64,000 bases of DNA, from the NCBI GenBank assembly GCA_032871835.1, contig CM065298.1, forward strand, positions 11,723,096-11,787,095. The letters run 5' to 3'. The notes below the pieces were generated by a model that was not told the origin of the DNA, made no database searches, and was given only the letters and a program-made list of their open reading frames with translations. The translations under genes were made by a program, and so were the position numbers. This stretch comes from Dipteronia dyeriana. Lineage: Eukaryota > Streptophyta > Magnoliopsida > Sapindales > Sapindaceae. Shown here piece after piece: positions 49,471 through 63,797 of the stretch. Numbering within the stretch: the first letter of the stretch is position 1; every line of letters starts with the position of its first letter.

Positions 49471-49781
49471 TCAAGACGATCGGAAAGTATCCTGAGCGAA
49501 AGGCCGGGACACCGACCAAATCAAGATGGTTGGGAATTATCCCGAGCAAAAAGCTAAGACACTGACCGAATTAAGACAGTCAGGAATTATCCTGAGCAAA
49601 GAGCCGAGACACCGACTAGTCCAAAAGAAAAAGAGTTGGGAATTATCCTGAGCAAAAAGTCAGGACATCGACCGAATTAAGACAGTTGGGAATTATCCTG
49701 AGCAAAGAGTCAGAACACCGACTAGACAAAAAAAAAGGTCAGGAATTATCATGAGCAGAGAGCCAGGACACCAACTGGTCC
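49471..49781 (+). repeat. 50-bp gypsy tandem repeats, copy C
   Basis: Six units; the two left units lie at 46742-46846. Confidence 0.85.
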
Positions 49782-49987
49782 AGTTACAAGGGAGCAAAAA
49801 GGAGTCAAAGACTGATCAGTTAAATAAGACACTTAATCAGTTTAAAGAAGAAGAAGAAGAAACGATCAGTTTAATAAGATACTTGATCGAGTTAGAATTA
49901 TAATATCAGAAGCGTCAAAAAATCAAAACTATTCAAATCCCCTTCTTTGAGTAGTCAAGAGCTCATCTTGCGGATTTGAGGGAGTGT

Positions 49988-50400
49988 TGTTATAAGGATT
50001 TTTTGATAACATGACAAGTCAGCATGATTAGATATGCCACGTCACGGTAGTAAGAAAATATCAACTCAAGCCAGTTAATATATGATCTCGAGGCCGAGTC
50101 AAGATTACCCAAGATGGTCGGGGAAACTAACCGATTGGGTACAAATAACCTGGTCGGGTACAGAGGACTTGGTCGGGACCATCCGATCGAGATCAAATAA
50201 GTCTAATCGGGATCAAACAATTGGTCAGTTGGACAACGCGTGAGAGATATTTAAGGAAACTACGACTCAAATACGAAGAGGAATTGTCTTACTTAAACAA
50301 GGAATCTAGAAATATATTCCAATACGGGGGAAATTATTATTTCCTCATGCATATTAAAGAGTCCAAATCAAACAACAAATCTACACTTCTAGAAGACTGT
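49988..50400 (+). repeat. Gypsy 3' LTR fragment fused to copia, C-D junction
   Basis: Same breakpoint as the B-C junction, base for base, with ACA shared at 50401-50403. The identical joint shows that the fusion happened once. Confidence 0.8.
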
Positions 50401-51517
50401 ACAACCTAACTTGAATTCCCTGGCTGGCAAGATATGAAGTGAAAGCTATCCACTCTCCACCCATATCAGTGTGGAGATTTTTGATTTTGTTATCAAGTTG
50501 AAGTTCTACATTTCTTTGAAACTTAATGAATACACCTAAAGCATATGATTTCAATATTAGAGGAAACAACCATGTGAACCTGTTGTGAGTGTCTATGAAA
50601 GAAATATAGTATCGAAAACCTTTAGTCGAAGGCATGGGTGTTGGATCCCAAATATCTGAATATATTAGATCAAGAGGAGCTTTTGCGGTAATATCAATTC
50701 TTTGAAAAGCAATCTATGTAGTTTGCCAAGCTTACAAGAGTCACAAAAGTGTGGAACATGAAACTTATTGTTAAAATATATTTTATTTAACATTTTTGGG
50801 AGAATCAATGAGGTAGGATTCCCCAATTTGGCATGCCAAACATTGGCATTCACAGCAGCAAAAAAAGCTTGTTGTGACTTGAAGTGTAACATATTTCCAA
50901 GGCCTGTGTTCTTTGCAAAAGAAAAACAAGTAAAACCAGCATTCATGTCTCCATTTTTGCAAAGCTTGTTGTCATTGTTTTGCAACCTATATGCATTCTC
51001 ATCAAGCTTTAAGCAATAGAGTCTATCTTTAAGAGTTCCTTAAAGCAAAACCCTCTTCGTTTTAAGATCCTTTATAACACATTTATCATCATAAAACTCA
51101 ACACTAACTTTGTTATCAAATGTTAGTTTCGAGATGCTCAACAAATTCTTTGTTATTTGTGGTACATGTAAAACATTTTTAAAATGCTGTGTCTGAGTAA
51201 GATGTGTGTGAGGCTTGACAAAAATATTACCAATGATAAGAATTGGAAGTTGATTTCAATTACCAACAAGGAGTTTGTCATTACCTCGATAGTTGAACCT
51301 CAATGAGAGGTTGTTCAGATCAAAGGTAATATGGTTTGTGGCACCACTATTCACATATCAAGCTGGGTCATTGACTAATTCTGGTGTAGCAAGATAAGGC
51401 TGAACTTTGATGAAAGTTAACCTGAGATTCTGGTTGAGTACTGAGCACATTTTCGTGTGATGATGACTGACCACACATCAACTGCCCATTAAACATTTGT
51501 TGTTAACTTACAAATGC

Positions 51518-52533
51518 CTAACTTAGTTGTGTTGGAGGACCTTGGAATCCTTGATCAAATCGGTGGTAGCACTTGAGAGCCCCATGTCCAGGCTTATTGC
51601 AAACCTGACAATGGATTCTACTTCTTCCACCAAACTTGTTGTTCCTGCCTCTACCACGTTGGCCTCCTCTGTTTCCTTGAAAATTACCATCTCCTTGTCC
51701 TCTCTTTTCCTGTGAATTATTGATAACACAGTTGGCTGAAGCTTGAACAACACCAGTTTGAATTGGTGAATCTAGATGCTCAAGTCTTTGTTTGTGCATC
51801 ATCAGAACAAACTGTGCATCTTCAAAGCTCATGAATCTGTGTTGAGCAGTAATAACAGCTACAATGACATCGAAGTCATGTCCAAATCCATTAACCAAGC
51901 ACATAAACAAATCATGATCTCTAACCTCTTCACCTGTAGCTATCACAGCATCTCCGATATTCTTTATTTTGAGATCAAATTCAGTTATAGTGTCCGAGCC
52001 TTTCTTAATTGATTGAAGCTGGTTTCTGAGTTGCATAGCTTTTGCCATAGATTGTTGTGTATATATTCTCTCTAGTCTACTCCAAGCATCAAAAGAAGTG
52101 TGACAACCAATGATTTGACATGGTACACTCTCACTGATAGTTGAATAAATCCATCCTAGTAGCAGTTTATCAACTCTTTTCCATCTTGAAAATTCCTTGA
52201 TCATGTGTTTTTCAATGATTTATCACCAGATTCACTAACTATTTCGACATTCACAAACTTATTTACAGGTTGATTCACACCACAGAGATAATGCTCAAGG
52301 TCTAAAGCTTGGATAATAGGAAGAATCTAACCTTTCCGGTAGATATAGTTGGATTTGTTTAGCTTTATTGGTAGATTGAAGTTTAAGCTCTTTATGAGAG
52401 ATAAAACCTCCATTGTTGACGCCAATTGCTGCGAATCTTGACTTTGACCTGTGCTTTGACGTTGAACGATGAAATCATCTTCGTGAGAGTTTTGATTTGG
52501 ATCAAGAAAGGAAGACTGTGACTGATTTGCCAT
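51518..52533 (-). pseudogene. copia gag, copy D
   Basis: N-terminal piece from 52533, C-terminal 228-residue piece 52204-51518 with CCHC knuckle; protein identical to copy C. Confidence 0.8.
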
Positions 52534-52560
52534 GACGTGAGTCTGATGTCTCTCATACCA

Positions 52561-52880
52561 TGTAAAACTTATAAAAGTTTGGTGAACACACAAAGGTGTT
52601 TGATAAAACTTCAATGAGAAAAGCAGAGTATGTGAATATTTTGATAACTTCATTAATGGAAGCTATCGGTGTGCATTACTTGATTGACTATGAATACAAG
52701 AGAGTCTGATATTTATATCAGATTACAAAGATCATACAAAAAGCATTTTCTTCCATTTTCAATTAACCAACAACCTAACTTCCTAACTAATTCTATTAAC
52801 TAAAAACTGCCACATCAGCTATTAGATTCTAGTAGTAACTAACCTTCTTAGTTAACACATAACTGACACTAATACTAACA
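52561..52880 (-). repeat. copia 5' LTR, copy D
   Basis: 320 bp, same ends as copy C. Confidence 0.75.
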
Positions 52881-53214
52881 GATTAGTAAAGGTGCCGTTT
52901 GCTAACTATCTATCATCTGTTATCCTTAAGGAATGATCAGCAGATGATAGGTATAGTTAATTACAAGAGGTTGTACAATGATGCTCTATTCTTGGCTTCA
53001 CCACATTATTCCTTGTTGTACAACGATTTTATGTTCTTGGCTTCACCACATCATTTCTTGTTATAGGCTTCTATATACTTAGCATGCTTGTGGGCTACTA
53101 GTAAGTGTTTCCAGAATACGTATGCTCTACAAGAGGTATTTACTTTTGTAGTGCCACGTTAGGGAAAGTCTTCATAGGCGTGCAAATCTGCCATTCTTTC
53201 ACAGATTAATATTA

Positions 53215-53600
53215 GAGCATCTCCAATACAGTACTAAATTAGTGTGTTAATACTTCAATTTGACATAAAGTCCAAAAGCTTTCCTCCAATACAGTGCCAA
53301 ATATTATGCCAAATTTGACATATGTTATATTGTGTGCCAAATTTAACACACATTATATCATATGCTAAATTTGGCACAGTAATAAATACATATTTTTTAA
53401 TTACAAAAATACCATTATACATATTTTTAAATATTTTAAATAATTTAAATTTAATGTATATTAATGATATTTCAATCAAAATCTATTTCATCCAACAATT
53501 CTTCAGTATTTTAATGAATGTATTAATGGTAAATGTTGACTTTATAATTTAAATTAATAAAATAATAAATAAGCATGTTAAATACAACTGTACATTGGAG
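53215..53600. repeat. MITE-like element, copy D
   Basis: Copy of 3876-4261. Confidence 0.4.
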
Positions 53601-54792
53601 TCAGGGCCGGTCCTGAAATATCGATGGCCTGGGGTGAATCTCTTAAATGGGCCCCATATTCATTTTTATATTTTGAACCCGTAACGGGTTTGGATACGGA
53701 TTTAAAGAAAAACCTACATCCAAACCCACGAACCCACAAATTGATAAAAAAAAATGAAAGATTAAATATAATAATAAATTTTCCATCGATTTCAAGAATG
53801 ATATTTTAAATAGCAAAGACCATTAATTCATTGGGAATTGTTGAACCATTTTTTCATATTTTAAAATTGTGCAATAAAATTATTTTCCTATGTAATGAGT
53901 CTCCCCTCAATTCATTATTTATTAATGTGGGCTTGTTTGGTGCAAACATAGATGGTTAAAGGGTAGAAACTATAATTCAGATAGGGATAGATGAACAATT
54001 GCATGTCATGCCAAAAACTAGAGCCACCCTTCAAGTCTATATGTGTGTCATGCCTTAGAAGTACAAATGCAAGTAAAAACTACTAGCCTTGGAAGGCCAA
54101 CACCATACACTACAAAAAGTATTGCAAGTAGAAATGGCAACAGTTATGCCCTTATGCTTCTTCATTGCGATAAAAGTTCAAATGCAAGACCTAGCGTTTC
54201 TTTTATTCTTACTTTGTATTTGTAATTAGAATCAGTTACTTGGTGGTGTAATATGATTTGTTTCATTCAGCATTTATTATTCCTATAAAAATTCAATTGG
54301 CATTCGAGCTACACAATATCAATTCAGTTTGTGTTTTATTATTATATTCTATTTACCATAATCACAAACTGCTCAAACTATGCCAAAAAAATATAATTAA
54401 AAAAAAATACATAAGCTTTTCCTTACATGATCCTCATAAAAAGAAAAACTTCGATTTTGATAAGTTTGTATAGCTACCATATGATTTTTTTATTGATGTG
54501 TGAAAAGAAAATACATGCTACTCATTCAATATGTTATATATGGGAAACAATGAACACCTCTTTAAAAGCAAGAGGCTCAACAAATGAATAACCAAAACAA
54601 AAAGTTTGACTGAGGATCCCATATAGAGAGAGCAAGTCAAGGAAGTAGTAATGTTAGGTTATAAATGAATGCAGTTCAACCCTTAGCTAATAAAATTGAT
54701 TGGACTAGTTAATATTGGACCACAACCAGGCCTGATCGGTCATTGGACTGATTGGATTAGTTTATTAGGCCTAGGAAGTGTATATATGTGTA

Positions 54793-54951
54793 GGGGTGGG
54801 CATAAACCAACCAACCGAACCGGTCAAATCGGTTTTTTTTTTGTTTTAATTAGTTGATCGGTTTATTTCGATTGATTTTTTAGAAAACCGACATATTCGG
54901 TTTTTTTCCCCGGTTTAGTTCTCAAAACCGGTAAAACCGAACCGGTAATAA

Positions 54952-54986
<35 letters not shown>

Positions 54987-57098
54987 GTCATTAGTCATCA
55001 CTCATCTAACCCTTCAGACCATCTCTGTTCTCTTTGCTCAAATCTAACCTAGCTCGCCGCACATCTCTCTCTATCCTCAACGTTGCACTTCTCAAGTCTG
55101 ATCTCCCCAGTCCTCAGTCCTCAACGCTGCGGCCGGCCATTAGCGACTTTCAACCTCTCTCTTGGTCTCAGGTACAAAATATATGAGTAATATGACTATA
55201 TCGTTCTCTTGTTGATTTAATTGAGATTGTAAATCTATGTTGGATGATTTTTCAGGTATATTTGGAAATGGATCACATATAAGAAAGTTGATTTAATTGA
55301 GATTGTAAATTGTTTGTTTGTCTGATCTTGCAGTGTCTCCTTCTGCTGGATTTCCTGATCATCCACACAGAGGTTCTTGAATCAATGTTTTGTATGTTTT
55401 CTGGATAATATTCTTTTTATTATTATTATTCTAATGATGATTCTTTTTTTCATTTCAGGTTTTGAGACTGTCACATACATGCTACAAGTATTTTCTTTTG
55501 TTCAAAAATAATTATTTCATTTTTTTTTAATTTGGATAGTTACAAGAATAAAATGTGGTTTTTTTTTTGAGGATTTCAAGGAGGTATCACTCATCAAGAT
55601 TTTACAGGACACAAGGGCATTATTCATACCGAAGATATGCAACGGATGACAGTCGAAAGAGGCATAATCCACTCTGAAATGCCTGCTGGTGATAGACCCC
55701 AAAAGGGTCTTCAACTTTGGATCAATCTTTCATCTAAAGATAAAATGTAACCGATTTTCCCTATAAATTTAGATTATCTGAATTATTTCATTCCTTGATG
55801 AAGCATAGTTGTTATTTGTTGAAAAACTGATTTCAGGATTGAACCAAGGTATCAAGAACTTTTGAGTGAGGATATAAAAAGAGCAGAGAATGATGGGGTT
55901 GAAGTATGAGTGATCACCGGAGAATCAATAGGAGTTCGGTCCCCAGTTTACATAAGAACTCCAGCAATGTATTTGGATTTCAGTCTAAAACTCAGTCACT
56001 TTTTTTTTAAAAAAATTCAGTGTATGTCCATAAATTATAAAAATACCCCTGAATTTGATTTTTTCTTTAAAACTGAAAGCAAACTTGAAATCATGACTAA
56101 AATCTGGAACCAAATTTAAAATCACGACTAGAAACTTGAAATTTGAAATATTGTCTAAAAACATGAAATTTTGAAACTTGAAATCTTGAAACTTGAAATC
56201 TTGAAACTTGAAATCTTGCTTAAATTGAAATGTTAAAACTTGAAATGTTCTGGTTTTTGATTTTTTCGTTTTCAAATTTTGAAACTTGAAATCTTGTCTA
56301 AATTGAAATGTTGAAACTTGAAATCTCGACTAAATTGAAATGTTGAAACTTGAAATGTTCTAGGTTTCTAGGTATTTCGTTTTCTTCCATTTTTTTTGCA
56401 GATTTAATCACCTGCGGAGGGGGAGCTCGACGGCGTTGCTGGACGGTCGTGAAGCCCAGGCGACCGCACACCGGCACTCCGGTAAGCCGTTGATGACGTG
56501 TGAGAAAGGAGAGGATAGAGAAAGAGAGATGAGTGAAAGAAAGAGAGAAAGAAGAGAGAGAGAGGTACGGGGAGAGAGAGAGGAGGCCGGCGACGGTTCG
56601 TCTGCACACCGTCGACGTGAGAAAGAGATCGGGGAGAGAGAGAGGAAAGAAGAGAGGAAAAAAAAGAGAAAAGAGAGAGAAAGTGTTTGGGAATGTTTTT
56701 TATATGAGGACATTCAAGTAATTTCTAAAAAAAGTGGCTATTAACAAATAAATTTTCGTATGTTGTTAAAAACAAAATTTTTATAATAATTGTGGTCATT
56801 TTTAACAATTTCCACTAATTTTGTATTATATTTGGTGTTTCTTTTTGAATTTAGTTAAAATTGGCCCATTAGGCCCACTAAATGGAAAAAGTTGTGTAAT
56901 TGAAAATCTAGAAATTCGGTCTGCTAGGCCCAAAACTGAAAAAACCGAACTGAATCGAACTGGTCCAATTCGGTTGGTTTTTTTATCGGTTGGTAAATGT
57001 CAATTTGATTGGATCGGTTCACTTTTTTAAAAACCGGACTTTATCGATTTTTAATCGGTTCTATAAAAAAACGAACCGATCCAATCAACGCCCACCCC
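54793..57098. mobile_element. Putative DNA element with pirin exons, copy D
   Basis: GGGGTGGGC/GCCCACCCC ends; (TA)n has 15 units (54953-54982), one fewer than C. Confidence 0.4.
55334..55993 (+). pseudogene. Pirin-like gene fragment, copy D
   Basis: As in copy C with one private substitution: GGAGAT becomes GAAGAT near 55632, changing HTGDMQ to HTEDMQ. Confidence 0.8.
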
Positions 57099-57789
57099 AA
57101 AAACCTTAGCCACCCTCTAACAACCACCATCAACCCAGAACTACCATCACCAATCCACATTTTCCTCTTCTTCAACATTCAAACTCTAAGACTAAAAATC
57201 ATCAACACCAAACCAAAATAATAATTAAAAAAACAAATCGAAAAACCGAAAAACAAAATAAAAAAAAATCCAATTCCAACACCATATCACCACCATCAAC
57301 ATTATCACCAAACCCGGATTTGAATCAAGTTTGATGTTGGTGTGGTGTTTCTAAAACCCTACATCAAGTCAAGAAACAAAATCAAAATCGAGAACAGTCG
57401 TTGAAGAGAGAGAGAAGAGATGGGAAGAATGAGAAAGGGATCGATGGCGGCAACGGTTGTTGAAATGGCAGTGACGCAAAGCTGAAGTTGAAGAAGAATA
57501 AAAGGTGGATGAAAAACATATGTTTTGGATTTCATGTTTATAGGTTTAAATGTGTTTTTTTTTTAACTTTGTAATATTAATTTTTTAATTTTTGTTAATA
57601 TATATATATATATATAAATTATAATACAAATATTTTTTAAAATTATTTATTGTTTTGTGCTGACACATGTGCAACTTAACACATCATAAATGAGATAACA
57701 AAAATAATCAGCTAATCATTAACGTTGACTCACTTTTGACAGACGGATGGAGCATTTCAATAAATTTATAGGAAAATCCCATTTCATTT

Positions 57790-57904
57790 TAGGGATGAAA
57801 ATTATCCTCATCCCTTCCCATTTCCCTATTCTCTATAAAAAACATGCCCCCAATGGTGATGGAGAAGTGGGATTTGGGTATCCGGAGATAAATGCCCATC
57901 CCTA
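57790..57904. repeat. Small MITE-like element, copy D
   Basis: Copy of 8451-8566. Confidence 0.45.
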
Positions 57905-58205
57905 CTCTTGAGGCATAGATGGTGAATTCTGTAGTTCCTGTGAAAGAAAGAGATATTAACTATTTTCCTTATATGAAAGTTTCTTTTCATTCTATGTTAT
58001 TCAATAATAAGCTAGCATTCCAAGCCCGAAATTTACATGTTCCCTGTAATTCTTCTCAGCTTCTCTGGACAAGAGTTTCTCAGTTAATTTTTAAATAAAA
58101 AAAGGGGAAAAAAACAAGAGTTTTTTTTGTTGTGCCTATGTATTTGACTTTTCAAAATGTTCCAAGAATTGAAAAAAAGTATACGGGATAGGGTTGATTT
58201 ACGTC

Positions 58206-58941
58206 CAGTTTGACATTGCTTCTCCAGCTGCTTTTGGGGTTAAAAGTGATTCCGGACCAAAGACAGGGTGTTTGGTAAAATCATAGGGAAGTTCTTTTGG
58301 TCACTTTTAGCTTCTCTCAACTGAGTTTTTGAGAAGCTACAAATACATATTTTTGGATTTTGGCTTTTACTTTTAGAAAACGTGCTACAGTAATATTAAA
58401 TGAAATTGTGTTAACTTTCCAACTTTGTCCTTGTCTTTAACAAAATTTACCAAAAAAAATTGGGTTTACATTGTTGTATAAAAAAATTATTGCCATAACT
58501 ATATAATTTTTTTTGGCTAATTAATTCAATAAAGTAGAATAAAAAAATTAAAGAAATGAAGTAGAATAAAATAAATAAATAAATAAATATAGAAATGAGG
58601 CTAATTAATTCAATAAAGTGAAATAAAAATGAGACTAAATTAGTTCAATAAAGTACCATAATTATATAACACTTATCACTAAATACAAATAAACAAGAAA
58701 AATATAAAGTAAATCTCATTAGCACTATTTAGATGTCATGTCCTTTTAGTAATTTTATACATTCACAACATTTTTTACTTCAGTTTACCAAACACATTGA
58801 AATCGTGTTTAGTTCTCACAGCACTTTTGAAAATCAGTTTACCAAACACTTATATGATTCTTCCTACAGTAATTCCAAAAACAATTTCCCTTACAGCAAT
58901 TCTAAAAGCACTTCTCCTCACAACACAACAATGCCAAACTG
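58206..58941. repeat. MITE-like element with CAGTTTGRCATT ends, copy D
   Basis: Copy of 8868-9604. Confidence 0.55.
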
Positions 58942-59189
58942 GGCCGTAATGATATGCTCTCACATCCACAATACCAAGTTACGGTTTGGAGTATTTTTTC
59001 ACCAAAAAGTCGAATTATTGAAATATTTCAAAAAATTAAAATTAAAAAGGGTGTAGGGAGAACATTTTCACCCACTGTCCAAATACTGTATGTAGAACTA
59101 TAATAAACTAAATTACAATAGTTTGATTAGAACTGATGGCCAAAAGCAGTTGTTATTTCTGATGAATTAATTTGTTTATAATATAAATT

Positions 59190-59659
59190 TCATTTCTGCT
59201 CTGCAACACTGATGACTTCCGTGTGTCCAACCTTTTTCCTCAAGCTGGTGGCCAACTTCACAGCATCAACTCCTTCTCCAATTACCAAAACTTTACCTCT
59301 CTCTGCTCCTTCCAATCCTACAAAGCTCACGCCTGCATATACAAGTTCCAATATTAATTGTATATATATACATATATAAAAACATTTTTTGATTCGATCT
59401 TGTATATAATTGCAACAATATTGCCTTGCATTTTGCATAAACATTAATTGATTAGTACATACCATCTGCTTTCGCAACCAGCTTGAGTGACTCGGTGCGA
59501 CATTTCTGGCAACTCATCTGGACCTTCAATACAATCTTTTGCTGCACAAACACACTTACACAATTCAAATCAACTAGTAAATTAATTAAGAAGATAGCAT
59601 TCCAATTATGCAAAGTTATTAATTAAGCGTGCATGGTATTTGCTAGTACGTACCTTCAA
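59190..59659 (-). pseudogene. Small HMA-domain (HIPP-like) gene lacking an ATG, copy D
   Basis: Exons 59659-59654 (partial, TTGAAG), 59541-59473 and 59332-59190; same coding sequence as copy C. Confidence 0.7.
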
Positions 59660-60659
59660 TTTCGAATGGAATGCTGTGCCTGTGCAGATCAAAACCTATA
59701 TCCCTTATATATAGATATAGAATACAACAAATTGAAATTACTTGATGCTTAAGTTGTAATATCTGGTGTAAACTAATTAAGGTCCCATAAAGTCACAAGT
59801 GGTTGTTGTTTCACTTACCTTATTTTAACTCCGTCAATGCCTTCATAGTTTCATGCCTTCCTAGACTAGTTTACGCTCAAAAGTCAACAGTCAAGTGTCC
59901 GTACCGAGGCTTTCTTGGCGATGAGATAGAAAAATTCACATCAATAAATGAATTTAAACTCCAACCATATATTCAATGCTAAGAAATAGAAATGAATGAT
60001 TTATTTGGGAGACGATTTTTTCCCCAAATAGGGATGTGGATTTGGGACTTGTGGGGAAAAATCTCATCCGTTGAGAGTATTCTACTAAGGAAGATTATAT
60101 CCTAAAATTTTGGATATATTAACTATGCAATAAGAATTACCCATAATTAAGACTTAAGAACTCATTTGGTGCGCTATACCTTATTGTATTAGGAGTTCGT
60201 TTGTTACACTGTATTGTATTGTATTGTATTAGATTATATTGGATGGTTATTAAGCTACAATTTAGTTCAAGAGACAAAACTAAATTGTAGCTTCAATCTC
60301 TTGTAGCTTCAATCTCTTGTAGCTTGAGCTTCCCTAGCTTCCTTGGATCAACCAAACCTTGCCCTAGCTTATCAAATCTTGAAGAAATCAGTATAGAAAT
60401 GAAGAGAGAACCCCAAAATCGTCCAAGGGTAGAGATGGTCTGGTGTGTTTTTCAATTCTCAGATCCCTTTTCTCTCACCTCTCTCTCTTCACTTTATAGG
60501 CAACAAAAAGCCCCCCCACTTGTGTAGGAGGGTCCCAAAGATACCCTCTCATCCTCTAGGAACATCTCTCCTCTATGTTTAATCAGAGATAAGAGAGGGG
60601 GTCCTACAGTAAAGCCACTCATCTGTTCAGGAAACAGAGTATTCAAAATCTGCCATAAT

Positions 60660-60986
60660 GTGCGGTTCACTTCGACACATCGTACCGCACATCAATTTAA
60701 TTTTGGTTGCTGAAATCTTACGCAGTACGTGATGCGGTTCGCGCTTCCTTCCGGTGCTGTTTGCGTACTGCACTTGAAGCCTTATACAATTTCCTCTGCC
60801 ATCTCACGCGGTATGAAGTGTGGTTCACTTCGACGTCGCGTACCACACTTATTCTGCTGCTCCTGTGCGGTTCACTTCGACGCCTCGTACCGCACTTCCG
60901 TCTAGTTTTTCTGCTATTCTGCTGTTCTGCTGTGCGGTACGAAATGTAGTACGCACTTTCTTCTAGTGCGGTACGCGTACCGCACT
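60660..60986. repeat. Hairpin array, copy D
   Basis: Six inverted repeats as in B and C, palindrome at 60965-60986. Confidence 0.75.
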
Positions 60987-61154
60987 TCTCATTCTATATT
61001 GAGCTAAAACCTTCTTTTCACTCTGAAAGCTCCCGGTTTCACACAAGGATAACTCCTGGATATAGAGGACCTGTTTAAGTACTTAGAACATCAAAATATG
61101 GAGTTTGCAAAGAAAACGAGAGCAAAACTATACAAAATGACGGGTACGTAAAGC

Positions 61155-61517
61155 ATGAAAAACGAGCTTATCAATGACAAAAAGTTCCATGGTCAGTACA
61201 CTAACTATACTTCTCTCACCAAGAGACAAGAGGAAATCCTGGCAATCGTAGAAGACCAGAAGATGGTCAAATATCCTCTTGGACAGTCAGTCTATGCTCG
61301 AAGAAACGTGACAAAATACTGTAGGTTCCACAAAGAAATTGGCCACGACACATCAAAGTGCTACCAACTAAGAGACCACATTGAGACACTCATCATGGAG
61401 GATCGCCTTAAAGATTTAATTCTTAAAAGGACAGACGATCAACCAATGGAAAATCAGGAAAAGAAGCGAAACCCGAGCCGAGACAACGGCGAAGGGACGA
61501 TCAACATTATCTTGTGA
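61155..61517 (+). pseudogene. Ty3/gypsy gag C-terminal fragment, copy D
   Basis: Open 120-residue frame identical to B and C. Two 50-bp repeat units follow at 61565-61669. Confidence 0.75.
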
Positions 61518-61692
61518 AGACCCTACACAAGCTCATGGATGACGGAACTTAGTCTTAAAAAAAAAGTGATCGAGAATTATCTTGAGCGAAAGACCATGAC
61601 ATCGATCGAACCAAGACAATCAGAAATTATCCTGAGCAAAGAGTCGGGACACCGACTGGTTTAAAAAAAAACCTACTATTCAGGGAGATAGC

Positions 61693-63797
61693 TGTTGAGG
61701 TTTATGCCCTAAAGTTGTAATTTGTAAATGAATTTATGAAATAAGTAAAAGGAAAAGTTCAGTTCATTCTTGTTGTGTTGTTTATTTTATAACTTGTGCA
61801 TATATTTAACATCCAAGATTGCCGGATGTAATCTTGAACTGTGTATATAAGTGTCATATACGGATGGATACAGTAAGAGATGTGCAATCTAAAGAGTCCA
61901 TACATATCAAATAAAACTGGGTACTTTATTTGCGGTTAATCTATAGTTGTGATCCATTCCGTAATGTATGATGATTCTATCCTGAATCATTCATATAAGA
62001 TATGGGAATTGAGGCACCTTGTATGATGTGATCATATAGAACTGGGCCATGATCTATATGAATCGCTCACCAAGATCCGTTTACCGATGAGATTCATATA
62101 TATCAACTAATGATGACTATATGTGGGTGATCTTAATCATAAGTGTCTTATCGACTCCTTCAGGTTAGATTGTGGTCTTTGATATACCATGGGTGAGGTC
62201 GGATGTTGTTCCCGATCAATATGCTCCGTATATTGGGACTGCGGTTTGGTTTGTGGCTAGGAATGTTTGTACACAATAGTGGAATCTACTCCTTCTTGTG
62301 AGAAGTAGATGGTAGTTCCCTAAAGGTTGATTCGAGGCTTGGATAATATGAGCGCTCTCTTAATTCCGTAAGGAAATAAGATTTATTGTCCATTAGAGAA
62401 TCAACAGTACTTAAAGTATATATGTAATTAGAGGGGTATAACGGACATTATGACCCAGCTCTAATTATGAACTACTGTGGAGGATCACACCATGTGTAAT
62501 AGTTATATCGATGGATACCGAGTTGTATCAGTCTGTGTAAAATAGGCTACAGTTGAGAGAGTGCAGCTTCATATTTTTTAGTGGAATAACACCGGAGTTA
62601 ATAATTAATGAATATTAATTAAAGAGTTTAATTAATGATTCTGATGATCATTGGAGCTCAAAATACTGTAGGTCCATTAGGTCCATTAGGTCCCCTTGCT
62701 AGCCCGATCGATTTAAGTAACAAGGGTCACGGTTAAACAATTGGATAGTCCAATTAGATATGTTACGAAAGTGACACGTGTTTATTCGAGAATTAATTGA
62801 ATAATGAGATTATTTAATTAATTAATGTTAATAGTTAAATTAATTAAATAATTAGATTATTTAATTATATTGATAATTATGAATTATAAATTAACTATTA
62901 ATTAGAGGGTGTTAGTTGATATATAGATTTAGGTGAAGATAAAATAATAGGATTAATTTATTTTTATTAAATCATTTATCTAAGTATTTGAATTTAAGTT
63001 TAAATTTAAAAATACTTATTATCACTTTTGATATATTTGATATATTTAAAAAGAATAATTAATAGATTTATATCAATTAATAACATAATAGTTTGTATAA
63101 AAGTTTATATCGGATGTAATTTATATGCATGTAAAACGATATACATAATAATTTGCATCAAAGACGATGTGCGTGAAACATCATGATCAACGCATAACAA
63201 TTATTGCAGTCGCAAATTTTAAAAAGCTACTGGGTATGGGTTGGTATTGTAGAGAGAATTCAAAAAGGTTTTTGATAATATATATATTGTGTAAAGAGAG
63301 CGACACATCGATTGAAAAAAAAAGTTTTTTTTACACCGCACACCATTGAAACAAAAATAAAAATAATATTATTTTTATAACTAGAATTGTTCTAGTTAAT
63401 TTTCTCTTAGAAGAAAGAGTTTCTTCAATTTTCTTTACATTCTCCATTCAAGTTCTTAAGACCGTGACGCGTTCACACGCAGTTACCAGTTCCGGGAGAT
63501 AGCGAGGAAGATCAAGTGGTTCAGACAGAAGTACATCGTAAAGTGAAGAAATCTCCAAACGTTGGTAAGATTAGTTCAGACAGGAACATATTATAAAGTG
63601 AAGGAGCCTCCAAACGTTGGTATAATTTTCTTTTTCCGATTATATTGATTTCAATTTCCTGTGTTTACATATTGTATGTATTAGTTCCGAAAAATAATTA
63701 CGATCCCAAGTTCACTAGTCACAAATACAGATTATGATCTGTATTAAAAATTTTAAAACCTAGTTCCGCTGCGTAACCGGTGAACGAGGTTCCAACA
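61693..63797 (+). mobile_element. Solo LTR of about 2.1 kb, copy D
   Basis: TGTTG...CAACA ends with ATAGC/ATAAC flanks. After it the gypsy internal sequence runs to the end of the window. Confidence 0.7.

Larger units (their letters stand above)
35573..50400. repeat. Core tandem unit, copy C
   Basis: Third copy, 14828 bp from junction to junction. It starts at the ACA microhomology within the copia integrase, so it has neither hAT nor phosphofructokinase sequence. Very close to D, somewhat less close to B. Confidence 0.95.
50401..52880 (-). mobile_element. Truncated Ty1/copia retrotransposon, copy D
   Basis: Structure as in copy C; GAG-pre-integrase piece at 50985-50665, LTR at 52561-52880. 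Confidence 0.85.
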